A stretch of 64,000 nucleotides of DNA from Hymenoscyphus infarciens (GCA_001414345.1 LLCB01000159.1:1-64000), one strand, 5' to 3'; shown: positions 1-13,579, counted from the stretch's first letter. Made by a program: numbers and translations. Notes: generated by a model from the letters alone, not told the origin.

Positions 1-351
1 TAAAAGTAATCTTTTACTATATATTTATATCTTTTAAGTAGTTCTACTACTTAAAAGTAAGATTTTAGAATATATTAATTATCTTTTATAAATATTTATA
101 ACTTTTAAGTAGTTCTACTACTTAAAACTAATCTTTTACTATATATTTATAATATTTAAGTAGTTCTACTACTTAAAATTAATCTTTTACTATATATTAT
201 TAACTTTTAAGTCGTTCTACTACTTAAAAGTAAGCTTTTAGAATATATTAACTACTATTACTATATATTATTAACTTTTAAGTAGTTCTACTACTTAAAA
301 TAAACTTCTTTATAAATATTTATAACCTTTTAGTAGTTCTACTATTTAAAA
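1..351. repeat. Tandem palindromic AT-rich array
   Basis: Six copies of an imperfect palindrome lie at about 32-56, 103-127, 154-178, 205-229, 276-300 and 328-351. Each has a 10-nt arm (TTTTAAGTAG), a 5-nt loop (TTCTA) and the matching arm (CTACTTAAAA). The copies are separated by AT-rich spacers, giving start-to-start distances of about 71, 51, 51, 71 and 52 bp, so two unit lengths alternate. The array runs off the left edge, so its full length is unknown. No coding potential is visible. It could be satellite-type DNA or the subterminal part of a transposon; I cannot tell which. Confidence 0.75.
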
Positions 352-1398
352 GTACTTTTTTCTTAAATTTTATCTTAATTTTTATCTATAACCCTCTCTA
401 TTAAGATTTTTTATAATAATATAGTAAATACTTATATATTATTTTTAAGATAATAAGTTTATAGCTTTTATTATAATAAATAAATATAATAAAAGTAGTT
501 TTATTAATTAAGGATTTACTTTTAATTAAAGTAAGATATATAGTTATAGAAGTACTAGAAAAAGAGTCTTAAGTATAGATTTCGCTTAAAGTATATACTA
601 AAAAGTAATAGAGCGTTTAGAGTTTTACTTTTATAAAATAGATAGTTAGAGAGAAGAAAGTTAGACTTCTTTAACTATTCCTAGTACTAAAGTAAATACT
701 TAATATACAACGGTTATAAATAAGTGTAAGTATCTATAGTATTATCTTATTATATCTCGTACTAAATAGAAGTTCTAGTCGAGGCTAAGGTATAAGGTAG
801 TAAGGTAGTAGATAGCAGCTATAAGAAGAGCTAGCTCTATATAGCCCTCGGCTCTATAGCGAGTCCTCCGTAGAGGTTTCGGCCTTGTTATATCTTATCC
901 GCGACTTACGACATAGCCTAAGAAAGCCTATCAGAGGGTGTAGGACATATACCAGAGGTGTTTTACTTTTACGAAGAAACATAGCTCTAAACTTTGAAGA
1001 AATTAGACTAGCGACAACTATAACGATTCTCAGACTCGGTCACGTATATAGCATAAGTATAGGTTTCTTAGAATCGATTATTTAAGCTACGACTTAGTAT
1101 AACTTCTATATAAGAACTACTTAATAACTAACTATAATCTTATAAATTATAATAGTCGCTAATATAACACTGCGGATAATAAAGCTATATAGACTAAGTT
1201 AGACTTATATTTATTATAAAGTTCTTTTTTTAAAAAATAAAAAATAAAAATATTATTTAGTCTTTTTAGCTACTAGTAGAGATCGCTATATAGACGTATT
1301 TATTTATAAAGTTTCTATTTAAAAAAGCTAATATACTTCTTAGAGTATTTATTACTAGATATTATATCTATTATTCTAGGCTTTCTAATAATAGCTTA
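352..1398. other. RIP-degraded AT-rich DNA without a recognisable gene
   Basis: This stretch is dominated by TA dinucleotides, with stops in all frames. A slightly GC-richer patch at about 770-1080 contains a 66-codon open frame, but it has no recognisable motif and is flanked by stop-rich sequence. I see no gene here. Confidence 0.6.
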
Positions 1399-1403
1399 GT
1401 ATT

Positions 1404-4400
1404 TATAATAATACGAAATATATACTACTAGAGAAGAGATATATAAAAGTACGTTCGAGATAGAATAACGTATATAAATACTAGATACTAATATAGAAGA
1501 AAAGGAAAAACTATCTCTCTCTAACTCTAGAAGTAGGCTATTATATATAAGAGGTTTAGATAGTATAAAAAGAGTCTAAAAGCCCGAACCTACGTAACCT
1601 TTCTAAAAGAGATAATATAAGATAATAGTAGCTAAAATAATAACTATAGCTAAAACTTTATATATAGCAGGTATTCCTAGCTATCTAGAATAGTATACTA
1701 TTATATCTCTCTCTCTTAAAAAAGACTTATCTTAAGTCTTCTCTCTCTTATTATTTAGAGTTGAATTAGAATAGTATAAGTTATTATATTAGTTATGTTT
1801 ATTAATTTTATTATAAGTAAGAAGTTAGATTAGAGTCTAAATTATAACTAATCTAAGTTTATAAATACTTTATTTATTATAATTTATTATAAGCGAGACG
1901 TTAAGATATCGATTTTTAGATCTAAATCGTAACTAAACTAATTTATAGATACTTATAAAAGAGACTTTGTTTCTAATTCTTCTATATTAAAAATAAGTAT
2001 TCGTGTTTATTAAAAGAGTATAGTCTAATCTATCTAGTAAGTTAGAAAAAGTTTAAAGTAAAATTAGAAAAAGTTTAAAGTAGAGTTAGAGATAAATATT
2101 AAGAGATAATATTATAAGTAATAGTAATAACTTAGTTAAGAGCTTACTTTAAGAGTATACTAACTTATATCTAATTTAAATTTAAATAAAACTTCTAGCT
2201 TACTAGAAGTAAAAAGAAAATAAGAAAGTAAAGAATATAAGACTCTATACTAGAGTTAGTAGAGTTTTAGCTAGTTAAAAGAGTTTATTACTAAATATTA
2301 AAAACGTTATCTAAAGTTTAGAATAATAAAAGAGATAGTTTTAGATAGTTAAAAGCGAAGTTGTTTCTAAAGTTATTAAGTTTCGCTATCTAAAGTTTAA
2401 GATAATAAAAGAGGTAGTTTTAGCTAGTTAAATAAACTTAATACTAAAGTTAATATATTCTCTTATTCTCTTTAGTAATTTAGGTCTAAATTAGAGTACT
2501 TAAGAACTTAATTATTATCTTCTAATTCTAATTCTACTTTAGAAGTAGTAGAAGATTCGCTATTAGATTATAAAGAGTTTAGAGAGAGAGTAATTTAGAC
2601 TAAAGTATTAATAATATATAACTTAGCGTTTTAGTATATCTTCTTATCTAAAGCTAAAAGATTAGCTACTATTTTAATAAAGTTATAGTTCTATTCTCTT
2701 TTACTTAAAGTAGCTAAGTTTTAGAGCTATAGTATAATCTTATCTTATATTTAAAAGAACTATTCTGATTCTAGTATACCTTTAAGTATAGCTATACTTA
2801 AAAAGCGACTCTTAAAATTAGTAAAAGTTTCTTTAATATTATCTTTATCTTCTTCTATTTATAAAGCTACGAAAGTATTCTAAGTATTCTCTGTTTTATA
2901 ACTAGTTAAAAAGTAAGTATCTAAAAAAGCAACTATATCTTCTTAATCTTTAAAAGTAAGGCCTAACTCTAACTCGTATCTAGGCTCTAGATAGTTCCTA
3001 GCTAGTCTAGTTATTATATTCTAAATAAGAGCTTTTTAGGTTAGAGAGGAGTTATAATAATTAGTAATTATATAGAGTCTATTATATACTAATATCTTCT
3101 ATTATTAGTATATAGATAAAGTACTATTATCTAAAGATTTAATCTTTTTAGTTATCTTACTTTTTTTTTTAGATTAGAGAGTATTTAAAGAGGATTTAGT
3201 ATTATATTAGATAGAGGTAGAATATTAGAAGATATTAGAGATAGCTACCTATAGCTAAAAAGAGTATAAATTAAGACTTAAGAGTAGAAGAGAGTTCGAT
3301 TAAAGGTTTAAAAGAGAGTTAGATTAAGAAGAGTTTAGAGATAAAGCGATTTATTAACTTTGAATAAGCTTACTTACTCTCTTTTCTAGCTTAGCTAGTC
3401 GATTCTTTATTTCTTAATTTTCTACTTCTAAAGCTTATATAACCGACTATATCTAGTCTATATTTAAGAAGTTCTACTAGTCTCTTTAACCTTTATTATT
3501 TTGTTAAGATCTTCTAGATTTTAGTATATAAGTGCTATTTAGACAGCTTTTAGAAAGAGAGATAGCCTTAGAAGAGAGTTATTACTCGACGTTATTTAGT
3601 AGAACTATTAATATAATATTAAATTAGAGAGAGAGAGAGAGTAAGATTAGATTTAGAAGCCTTTATAATAATTATAGTATATCGACTTATTTACTAAATC
3701 TATATATAGTAGTCTTTATACTAAGAGAGTTATTAGAAGCCTTAGAGATACTTAGTATATTCTGCTTTCTTAATATATAAAACACGATTTTTACTAGCTA
3801 TCTATATAGATACTAATATAATAGTATACTATTATTCTAGATAGCTAGGAGTACCTGCTATATATAAGGTTTTAGTCGCTATTATCTTATATTATCTGTT
3901 TTAGGAAGATTACGTAGGTTCGGGCTTTTATATTAGCCGACGTATAATATTAATCGGTTTTAGACTCTTTTATACTATTCGAACCTCTTATATATAGCAG
4001 CCTACTCTTCTAGAGTTAGAAAAGACTAGTTTAGCCTTTTCTTCTATATTAGTGCCTAGTATTTATATATATTACTTAGTCTTAAACGTACTTCTATATA
4101 TCTCTTCTTCTATAGTATATATTTTATACTAATTATATAAAAAGGCTAAACTCTTCTTCGTTAGTAATAGTATTTATAATATCTCTTTAAGCTATTATCG
4201 CTTTTTGTTTTAATTTCGATTTAGTTTAGAATTAGACTATAACGATATATTCTTAAATAGCTAGGATTCTAGAGATCTCCTAGATAGCTAGTAATATTAG
4301 AGTTTAGTATTAGTTATAGATAGCTAGTAAAAATCGTATTTTATATATTAAGAGATTTAAATATACTAAGTATTTAGAATTCTAATAACTCTCTTTATAT

Positions 4401-6283
4401 AGAGACTACTATATATAGGTTTAGTAAATAAGTCGATATATAAAGTTATCTAGAAAGCTTCTAAATCTAATCTTACTCTCTCTCTCTCTAACTAATATCT
4501 TCGAAATATCGAACCTAGTTCTACTATAAGACGTTAAATAACCTTCTAGAGCTACCTCTCTTTTCGAAAGACTCTTTAAACTCTCTCTAACTTATATTCG
4601 TACGCTGAAAAACATAAAAGGTCTTAAAGAGACTTTTTAAATATAGATAATAATTAGATAAGATAGAGGTATAAAAACAAAGAATAAAATAATTAGTTAG
4701 TTAAGAGATAGAGGATAAAATTATAAGTGAACTTCGAAGTTAAAAACACTCTATCTCTGAACTCTTACTAATTTGACTCTTATTTAACTCTTCTTTACTT
4801 TTAAGCCTGAATTTAGACCTCTTTTACTTAAGAGACACTGCTACCTCTAATACCTTTCTACTACTTCCTAACTTTTGAATTAGATACGAATCGATACGCT
4901 CTTGAAAGAATAGTAACCTCTTAGCTAAGTTATTACTATCTACGATATTATCGACTTTTCGTTTCCGACTTCACTCTAAATACCTACTAACCTTAGTTTA
5001 GATAAACCTATACTCTTTTAGTAAATTCGAATTAGATGCGAATTAGTAAGCTCTTAAAATAAGCTCTTAACTAAGTTATTACTATTATCTATAATATTAT
5101 CTCTTAATATTCACCTCTAACTCTACTTTAAACTTTTTCTAATTTTACTTTAAACTCTTTTTAACTTACTAGATAAGATTAGACTATACTCTTTTAGTAA
5201 ACACTTACTTTAATATAAAAGGATTAGAAATAAAGTCTCTTTTTATAAGTATCTATAAATTAGATTAGTTATAATTCAGATCTAAAATCGATATCTTAAT
5301 AACTATCTCGCTTATAATAATTTCAATAAATAAAGTATCTATAAACTTAGATTAGCTACGATTTAGACTCTAACCTTTTCGCTTATAACAAATATAATAA
5401 CTTATACTATTCTGATTTAACTCTAAATAATAAGATAGATAAACTCGAGAACGAGTCTTTTTTAAAAAAGAGAATAGCTAGAAGTATCTACTATATATAA
5501 GATTTCAGTAGCTATTATCTTATATTCTCTATTTTAGAAAGATTACGTAGGTTCGAGCTTTTATATTAGCTAATATATAACGTTAATTAGTTTTAGACTC
5601 TTTTATACTATCTAAACCTCTTATATATAATAGTCTACTCTTCTAGAGTTAGAAAAGACTAGTTTAGCCTTTTCTTCTATATTAGTATCTAGTATTTATA
5701 TAGATTATTATTTAGTCTCGAATATACTTCTATATACCTCTTCTTCTATAGTATATATTTCGTACTATTATAACTAAACCCTAGTGTTACTAGCTGTCTA
5801 GGTAGTCTCTAATTACCTAGCTATTTAAGAATATTATTATTCTAGTCTAAATCTAGGCTAAGTTATATTCGAAAACAAAAGAAGTAATAAAAAGCTTAAA
5901 AGAGATATTATAAATACTATTATTAGCGAAGAAGAGTTTTTCCTTTTTATATAATAGTACGAAATATATACTACTAGAGAAGAGATATATAGAAGTACGT
6001 TTAAGATAAGATAATATATATAAATACTAAGTACTAATATAGAAGAAAAGGAAAAACTATCTCTCTTTAACTCTAGGAGTAAGCTACTATATATAAGAGA
6101 TTTAGATAGTATAAAAAGAGTCTAAAACCGACTAACGTTATACGTCGGCTAATATAAAAGCCTAAACCTACGTAACCTTTCTAAAATAGATAATATAAGA
6201 TAATAGTAGCTAAAATAACAACTATAGCTAAAACCTTATATATAGTATATACTCCTAGCTATTTAGAATAGTATACTATTATA
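1404..6283 (-). mobile_element. Non-autonomous (gag-only) LTR retrotransposon, RIP-inactivated, carrying a nested insertion
   Basis: The two terminal direct repeats are 1404-1705 (about 302 bp) and 5950-6283 (about 334 bp). Both begin with a degraded TGTAATAGTACG-type end, and the element is flanked by an exact 5-bp duplication, GTATT, at 1399-1403 and 6284-6288. A pyrimidine tract (TCTCTCTCTCT, 1706-1716) directly inside the left LTR reads as a polypurine tract on the minus strand, which sets the orientation. The interior at about 2480-3370 is collinear with the gag region of the 8.1-kb element at 54,480-55,800, and 5778-5949 matches that element's 5' leader. There is no trace of reverse transcriptase or integrase between the tract and gag, so pol appears to be missing. 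After removing the nested copy (3817-5772 plus its duplicated site) the element is only about 2.9 kb. All frames are full of stops. It was probably mobilised in trans, which is inference. Confidence 0.85.
3817..5772 (+). mobile_element. Nested second copy of the same gag-only LTR family, opposite orientation
   Basis: Inverted copies of the host element's LTR lie at 3817-4137 and about 5475-5772. The insertion is bounded by an exact 5-bp duplication, ACTAA, at 3812-3816 and 5773-5777. Joining the flanks across one copy restores the leader sequence also seen intact at about 55,980-56,010, so the insertion point is certain. Its 1.3-kb interior is the reverse complement of parts of the outer element (for example 5100-5180 against 2030-2110). 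The right LTR lacks roughly its first 22 bp next to a purine-rich tract (AAAAAAGAGAA). It is younger than the outer element and equally RIP-mutated. Confidence 0.85.
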
Positions 6284-6288
6284 GTATT

Positions 6289-7306
6289 TATAATTTTTTT
6301 TTACTACTATTCTATTATATAATTATAATATAATAGCTTTTATAGTAGCTTAGCTAGCTCTTCTCTCTATAGAAATAATAATAATCGTCTTCTAATATAC
6401 TATTTTAAATAAAACTATTCTTTAATATATTTCTAATCTAAGTTTTCTAGTTCTATTTTCTATTTTCTTTAATTTATAGTTTTATATTTTCTAAGAGATC
6501 TTTCTACTACTTTATTTAAGAAAACCTAATTATATTTTTATAATCTATTTATATTAATTATAAATAGTAGAGAATCTATTCTTTAGTTATAAAAATCTTT
6601 TTATATTTAAACTTTTATTTATACTCTCTAAATCTTTTTTAATTACTTTATTACTATTATTAGAGATTTTTTACTCTTTCTAGTAATTCTCTTAACTTAA
6701 ATATAATATATACTAACTATATAGTATAATTACTATAAATATTATCTCTAATCTTAGATTAGTATATAACTCTTACTTTCTTAAAATTAGATAGTTTTAT
6801 AATATATCTAGAGTAGAAGTTCTCTAATATTAGTAGATATATACTATTAATCTTAGAACTATTTTAATTAGATAGTTATTAGTAGTTTATAAATACTACT
6901 ATTAAGTAAATAAGTTATATAAAGCTTTATTATTAGAGTAATACTAATTTTATTACTATATATAGTATTATAGCTTCTTTATTAAAAGTTAAGATTAGTA
7001 TAAACTCTAATAATAATAAAAAAAAGATATTATTATATTATTAATATAAACTTAGTTTATAAATAGTTCTAAAGCTAGGATAGAACTATTAAAAGTTCGT
7101 AGAATATATTTAGACTTAGATACTAATACTTTTGTATTAATAAATTATTAATAATTAGCTTTTAAAAAAATTAATACTTTTTTACTCTAATATAATTAGC
7201 GCGATATATTATTAGTAAAAAAGAGACGATTATTAATAAATATTAGCTTTTTTAAGCTAGTAGTTCTATATAGTAAATAGAAATCATATAATATAATTTA
7301 CTCCTT
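6289..7306. other. AT-rich RIP block, no gene recognised
   Basis: About 1 kb of TA-rich sequence with stops in every frame. The minus strand has a faint protein-like composition at about 6300-7000, suggesting an old transposase or other repeat. I could not match it to a family. Confidence 0.4.
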
Positions 7307-7700
7307 TATAATAATACGAAATATATATAACTATTAAAGAGATATATAGAAGTATCTTTTAAAGAATAAAATATATAGATACTAGGTACTAATATAGAAG
7401 AAAAGACTAAATTAGCCTTCTCTTATCTTAAATAGAAGTATCTATATATAAGAGATTAGATACTACTAAGGTCTAATAATAATAATAACCGAGTTCTATC
7501 TAATATAGCTAATACTAAATAATAAGAGCTAAAAAGCTAAATATATAATATCTAAACCTTAAACTCTATTATATATATAGATATTAGATATTAATATCTT
7601 TAGTACTTTTAGTTATATAAGTATTAGTAATTTATACTCTTAGTATATAAATATTAATAGTTTTATAAATACTAGTAATTTAGAATAGTAGACTATTATA
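7307..7700. repeat. Solo or truncated LTR related to the 8.1-kb chromovirus LTR
   Basis: This 394-bp sequence follows the LTR at 48,562-49,057 along its length, including the ATAATAATAATAACCGAG segment and the terminal CTATTATA. The left flank TCCTT (7302-7306) and right flank TCTTT (7701-7705) differ by one C-to-T change, as expected for a target-site duplication later hit by RIP. The sequence just outside the right end is also pyrimidine-rich, so a 3' LTR of a truncated minus-strand element remains possible. The 290 bp from 7701 to 7989 hold no recognisable feature. Confidence 0.65.
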
Positions 7701-7989
7701 TCTTTTTTCTTAAAACTAGTTTTCTTTTATATAAATATATAACTACTATATTAATAAATCTAGATCAACTACTTTAAGAGAGCTAAGTAGTTACTTATAT
7801 TATATTATTATATTAATAAAAAAGTATAAAACTTTACTTAAAATAGAGCTTATAGATTCTAGTAGATAATAGCTTAGAATAACTATTTTACGAGTATATA
7901 ACTAAATAATCTATCGATAGATATTAATATATTATTAATAACTAAGATATTATTAATATACTTCTATTTAATATAATAATTATTAAAAA

Positions 7990-10900
7990 ACCTTTTTCAG
8001 AATTAACAAAGTAACTCTAAAAGCCTTAAAATACGTTTAGACGACTATTAGATAGTCTAGAAAGAGACTAAAGCACTCTATAATTATGTTAAATAATTAT
8101 AGTAGTAGTAGTAATAGGAAAAAAGAAGGCTTATAGAGAGCCTCTATTCCTCTCTCTAGAGTACTAATAACTAATAAAGATAGTATAATAAACTAAGAAG
8201 AGTAGAGTATAAAGAGATAGAAGAGAGTATTAGACTACGTAGACGTGATAGAGAAGGGCCTAATCTAAATAATACTTAACTTAGTAATAGAGAAGAGAGG
8301 TATTAAAGTAATTATCGAAGTAGTAGGAAAAGTACTTAAGTATAGGAGAACTAGGAAGAGAGGGAACGATATAATTATATATAGAATTCTATAAGAGGAG
8401 CTTACTATTATAGTTAAGAGAATAGGAGAAATAAAGAAGTATAGTCTAATATAGGTAGAGAGAGCTAGAACTAAGAGACTATAGAGAGAAGTAGTAACTA
8501 TATTATAAAAGGAATATATAGTACTAGTTAAATATACTAAGAAGATTATAGTCTAAGTAATAGAGATAGATAAAGGGAAAGATAAGCTATTACTAAAGAA
8601 GGTAATTAGAGCTATAAATATAGGTAGATATAAGGTAGAAGTAATAATACCTTAAAAGCTTTAGAGTAGAGATATTATTATAAGGTTTAAAGAAGAGAAG
8701 TAAGTAAGATATATATAAGATAATAGCTAGGTAAAGAAGGTATTTAGATAAAGAATAGTAGTATTAGTAAGAATATTAGTAGTACTTATAAAAAGAGCTT
8801 TAGTAAATATACTTAAGAATAAGATAGAGAGTATATTATAAAGTATCTTATAAGCCTTTAGTATAAGAATACTAAAGATTATATAATAAGGAAATAGATA
8901 TAAAGAGTATTAGAGATAGAAGAGACTAGCTTAAAGGAACTATATTCTTAAAGTAATAATAATAGAGGAAGTAAGAAGGCTATATATAAGAGGAATACTA
9001 TAAGAGATATAATACTTCTTATATAAAAGATATACTTTAGAGATAGTAGTATAAAGGTGTTATAAGTGCTAAAAGTAGAGGTATATAATATACTTTTATA
9101 AATAAGATAAGAGGTATACTTAGTATATATATAAGAAGTATAAAGAGAGTAAGGAAAAGTACCTTAGTAAGAAGGACTTAAAAGAATACCTAGTAAAGTA
9201 TAAGAATTATAAAGGAGGATACCTAGTATTTATAAAGAAGTACTATATAGAGAAGTAATACTATAAGTAGGTAAGAGAATAATATCTTAATAAGATAACT
9301 ATGTTTATAAACTTATAAAGACTCTTAAAAGAGAGTAAGGTAAAGACACTTTACCTATTTACCTTTAGCTAAAAAGAGGGCTTATAAAGCTTAAGGAAGA
9401 GATAAAGATAAAGATCTATACTAAAGAGGTTAATAGATATAAATAAAGTAAGATATATAAATAGTAATAACCTAACCTAGTTCTTAGAGAGGCTAAGAAG
9501 CTCTCTTAATATAATAAGAGAGCTAAATAGAGAAGAAATAAAAGTAATTTAAACTTTACTTATAAGACTACTCTAAGTATAATAGTATTATACTAGAATA
9601 TAAGAAATATACTAGAAGCTCTTAATATAGCTTTAAATTATAAAGAGGAATATAATATACTAGTAATCTAAGAACTAGCGTAGAATAGTATAAGAGACTC
9701 TTCTAGCTACTCTTTAAGCTTAAGATATAATATAATCTAGTTAGATAGAGTAATAGTATTCTTTATATATAAAAGATATCTAAAAGCGAGCTAAACATAT
9801 ACTATAAGTAAGAACTAGATAAGTATAATAATAGAGAAGAGAGTAGATAAGATAATAGTCTACTTAGTCTATAATTTATAGATAGAGTAGATACTAATTA
9901 AGGATATACTCTAGTAAGTAAGACTAAGAAGAGTACTTATAATAGGTAACTTAAATACTTATTATCTCTTATAAGATATATATAAGAGATATAATAGAAA
10001 CGTAGACTTTATTCTTAAACTTACTATATTATAAGTACTAGAGAGAGATATACTTTATAGTAAAGCTATATAAAGAAGAAAGAGCTCTTATAACTCTATA
10101 ATTAACCTTACCTTCTTTACTAAGAACGTAGTAACCTAGTAAAGGTCCTTAGACCTACTAAGATTAGACTATATAGCTTAACTTCTTATAATAAAAGTAA
10201 GAGGAGGAGGAAAGATACTATAAGTGCTTAGATTTAGTTAGAGACTAATAAATAAGATTTTAGTTAAAGTAAAAGCCTCTTACTTAGAAACACTTATAAT
10301 CTAAAATATATAAGAACTTAAGAGAGTAGTATAAAGACTTATAGAGGACTTTTAAAAGATAGTAAAGACTTTAATACTACTCTAGAAGCTAGATAGAGAG
10401 AGAGTATAGCTCTAGTAGAATATAGAGGTTAAAGAAGTATTAAAGAAGATAAGGAGATATAAAAGGACTTAGAAGGAGTACTAAATAAGAAGCTTAAGAT
10501 AGTAGCTTAATAACACTCTTTAAGAACTCTAAATAGTAAGTAGAAAGGCGAAGACGAAGAGCTAGAGAGGGGTACTAGAAGAGGTAGTAAAAGATAAAAG
10601 GAAACTCTAGATACTTAAGAAGTAGGTATACCTTAAAAGACATATAAGACTAGAAGTACTAGTACTACTAATACTTATATTACTTAATAGAATAAAAGGT
10701 AAGACCTATTAGAAGAAGGCTTATATTCTTATAGAAAAGTTCTTCTTAGAGTTAATAGCTAACTATTTAAGTATTCCTAATAAGAATTAGAATACTAAGA
10801 GCTTCTCTAGAAGGTACTTAGTAAGCTAATATATAACCGAGAAGTGTATTAAGATAGCTATAAGATTAGTATTATAGAAAGTACTAGGATTTAATATACT

Positions 10901-13180
10901 AGTAAATAGCTTCTTAAAAGCTTATAATAAACTATTTTATAAAGTACTTACTATAATAGTAGAAGTAAGCTTCTATTTATAATACTTCTTATTCTACTTC
11001 TACTATATAAAGGTAGTAGTATTAAGAAAACTAGGTAAAATAACTAAGGAGTAGAGTAAAGTAGAGGCCTACTAGTTAATAGTACTACTCTTAACTATAG
11101 ATAAGATTCTTAAAAAAGTAATAATATAAAGGCTTATATAGCTTATAGAGGAAATAGTAATACTACTAGAGCTATAGATAGGTAACTAGAAGTACTAAAA
11201 TATAGAGCTAGTAATTAGAATAGTAATAGAGAGTATATATATAGTATAAGAAAATAAGAGCTACGTATCTTTAGCCTAACTAGATATAATAAGAGCTTTT
11301 AATTAAGTAGACTATATATAGCTACTTTATATATTAAGAGAGAAGAAGGTTTTATAGTAGATAGTAATATAGATAGAGAGCTTCCTTTTTAGATAAAGAG
11401 CTATACTATTCTTTAATAGACGATTAGTAGATAAAAGAGATCTTAAATAAGGTATTCTATAAGAATTAATACTATTACTAATACTATGTATTCTCTTTAT
11501 CTTAATATTATATAAGAACTTAGTAAGAATTAATAAGCTTATTATAATAAGCTTTATAGATAATATAAATCTACTTATAATATTAAAAAGTATAATAGTA
11601 AACTATAGAATACTTAAAATAGCTTAGAAAGTATATAATAAGTAGGTAAATAAGTAAGAGATAGCTTTTAGCTTAGAGAAGATAGTACTTATATACTTTA
11701 TAAGAATAAGAGTATTATAAAAAGAGATAGTCTAGTTTAAGAAGATAAGGCTTATACTAGTTAAATATATAAGATTCTTAGAAGTAGAGCTTAATAGGAA
11801 ACTAAACTAGAAGATATACTAAGAAAGAGTCTAGAAAAAGCTTATAATATAGACCTTTATACTTATAAGGCTTACTAGAAAAACATAGAGAGTAGACTAC
11901 TACTAAGTATAGTAGATATATATAGTAGTAATAAAAAGTGTAATAGTATATAGAGCGTCGACGTAGTACTATACTATACTAAAAGAAGGGAATATAAAGG
12001 GAATAGTAAGAAGCTTCTTTATATAATAATTAGAATACTTATAAGTAGTAATAAGAGTATATAAAGCTACTCTAGTTTAGAACCTAGAAGTTAAAGTAGA
12101 CTATATATTAATTAACTTATATCTTAACCTATAAGTAGCTACTTTTAAGAGAAAGTTCTAAAAGTCTAAGCTAGAAGAACTAATCTAGAATACTTATAAA
12201 TATATAATAATATAGCTAAAAAGGAGAAGAAGAGGTAGACTGACGAAGGCGAGGAAGGTAATACTATACTTATAAAAAGTAAGATAGAAGTAAGAAGAGA
12301 AGTAGAGAGTAAGAGGAGTAGGATTTAAGTATAATACTATACTTATAGAATAGAAGAACTACCTAGAGACTTAAAAGAGAAGGACTTAAGAGAGAAACCT
12401 AATATAATATATAAAAGTGTTAGATAAAGTAGACCTAGATAAGTAGGAGCTATAAAAGGTCTATAAAGGGCTTACTAAGATAAAGAGCTTACTACTCGTC
12501 TAAGTATAAATAGAGGTAATAAGACTAAACGCCTTCTTCTTTATAAAAAGAGTACTAAACTAGGTTATACTATAGTATATTTATATAAGTAGTAGAGAGA
12601 TAGTAGAATACCTAGTTCTATTTTACTAAGATATTTTATAAGAAAGAGATATACTTATAAGAGCTTTAGAGAAGAGGTTTAGAGATCTATAAGAGCTAAG
12701 AGAGGTACTAGTAGATAGGAAACTAGTACTAAGAATAACTACTTAGCTACTTAGGCTAAGGAGACTCTAGAAGTATAGGCTAGTGCTAGAATTATTTAAA
12801 GAGAGAGAGAAGAGTAAAGAAGAGGTAAAAGAAAGAGAGGAATAGAAGAAGAAAGCTAAGATATACTAGAAAGTAAGACCTTAGCTCTAATAATTCTAGA
12901 GGTAAATATACCTCTTATACTACTAATATATACTTTAGTAGGTTAAATATACTAACCTACTATACTCTTCTACTATATTACTAAGTTAGAGAGATAAGCT
13001 CTAAATAGATAGTAGTAGGAACTAAAGAAAAGAAGAATCGTACTTATAAGAAAGCTTAAAAGATAGAGAAGAACGAGCTAAAAGGCTATATAAACTAGAA
13101 TAGAAGATATACTACTTACTCTTAGAGCTCGGCCTATAGCCTACGTAGCGTAAGAATAATAATAATAATAATAATTATTA
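7990..13180 (+). mobile_element. Degenerate non-LTR retrotransposon (LINE, probably Tad-like)
   Basis: About 5.2 kb of plus-strand, purine-rich sequence shows the order of a fungal LINE although every frame is broken. A first ORF-like stretch (about 8100-9350) ends in a decayed CCHC zinc knuckle at about 9058-9100 (CYKC followed by residues that read as mutated G, H and C). An apurinic-type endonuclease start is visible at about 9590-9720, with an ILVIQE segment resembling the ILAIQEPW motif of this family. The reverse transcriptase YADD-like box is at about 11,550-11,570 and reads FIDN, the second aspartate codon changed to asparagine as RIP would do. Post-RT LINE-like text continues to about 12,200. 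The unit ends in a TAA repeat (about 13,151-13,180), a usual 3' end for fungal LINEs. The boundaries are approximate and no target-site duplication was assigned. Confidence 0.75.
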
Positions 13181-13560
13181 GATATCTCTCTAATATTTTA
13201 TTAATAGTATTAGTATCTAAGTCTAAATATATTATATATACTTATTAAGTCTTTATATCTTTTATTATAAAGTCTCTATATAACTTAATTTAGTTCTAAC
13301 TCTAGTAAATAATAATATTTTATAACTTTTAAAATAGATAATATAATATAATATATTATATTAATTAAAAAAAATAAAAAGACCTTACGTTACGAAGTTA
13401 AAATAATATCTCTATATCGCTATATATTTAGTCGAGCGAGAGATACCGTAGCTAGCCTACTTTATATAAAACGTGGCTTAAATAATCGTACTTAGTTTCT
13501 TAAAAGCAGGCGGTAGGCAGGATAGCGGTTGCCTGATTACGTAATTCATACCCGAGGCCT
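13181..13560. other. Transition from RIP block to normal-composition island
   Basis: AT-rich sequence to about 13,420 gives way over roughly 80 bp to mixed-composition DNA. No gene is visible. Confidence 0.5.
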
Positions 13561-13579
13561 TAGTTTAGATTCTCGATAC

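Noticed and set aside
1..351. CRISPR-like reading of the repeat-spacer pattern
   Set aside because: The spacers are related AT-rich sequence rather than unique, and the genome is clearly eukaryotic.
885..1085. 66-codon open frame in the first RIP block
   Set aside because: It has no ATG of its own, no motif, and is surrounded by stop-rich repeat sequence.
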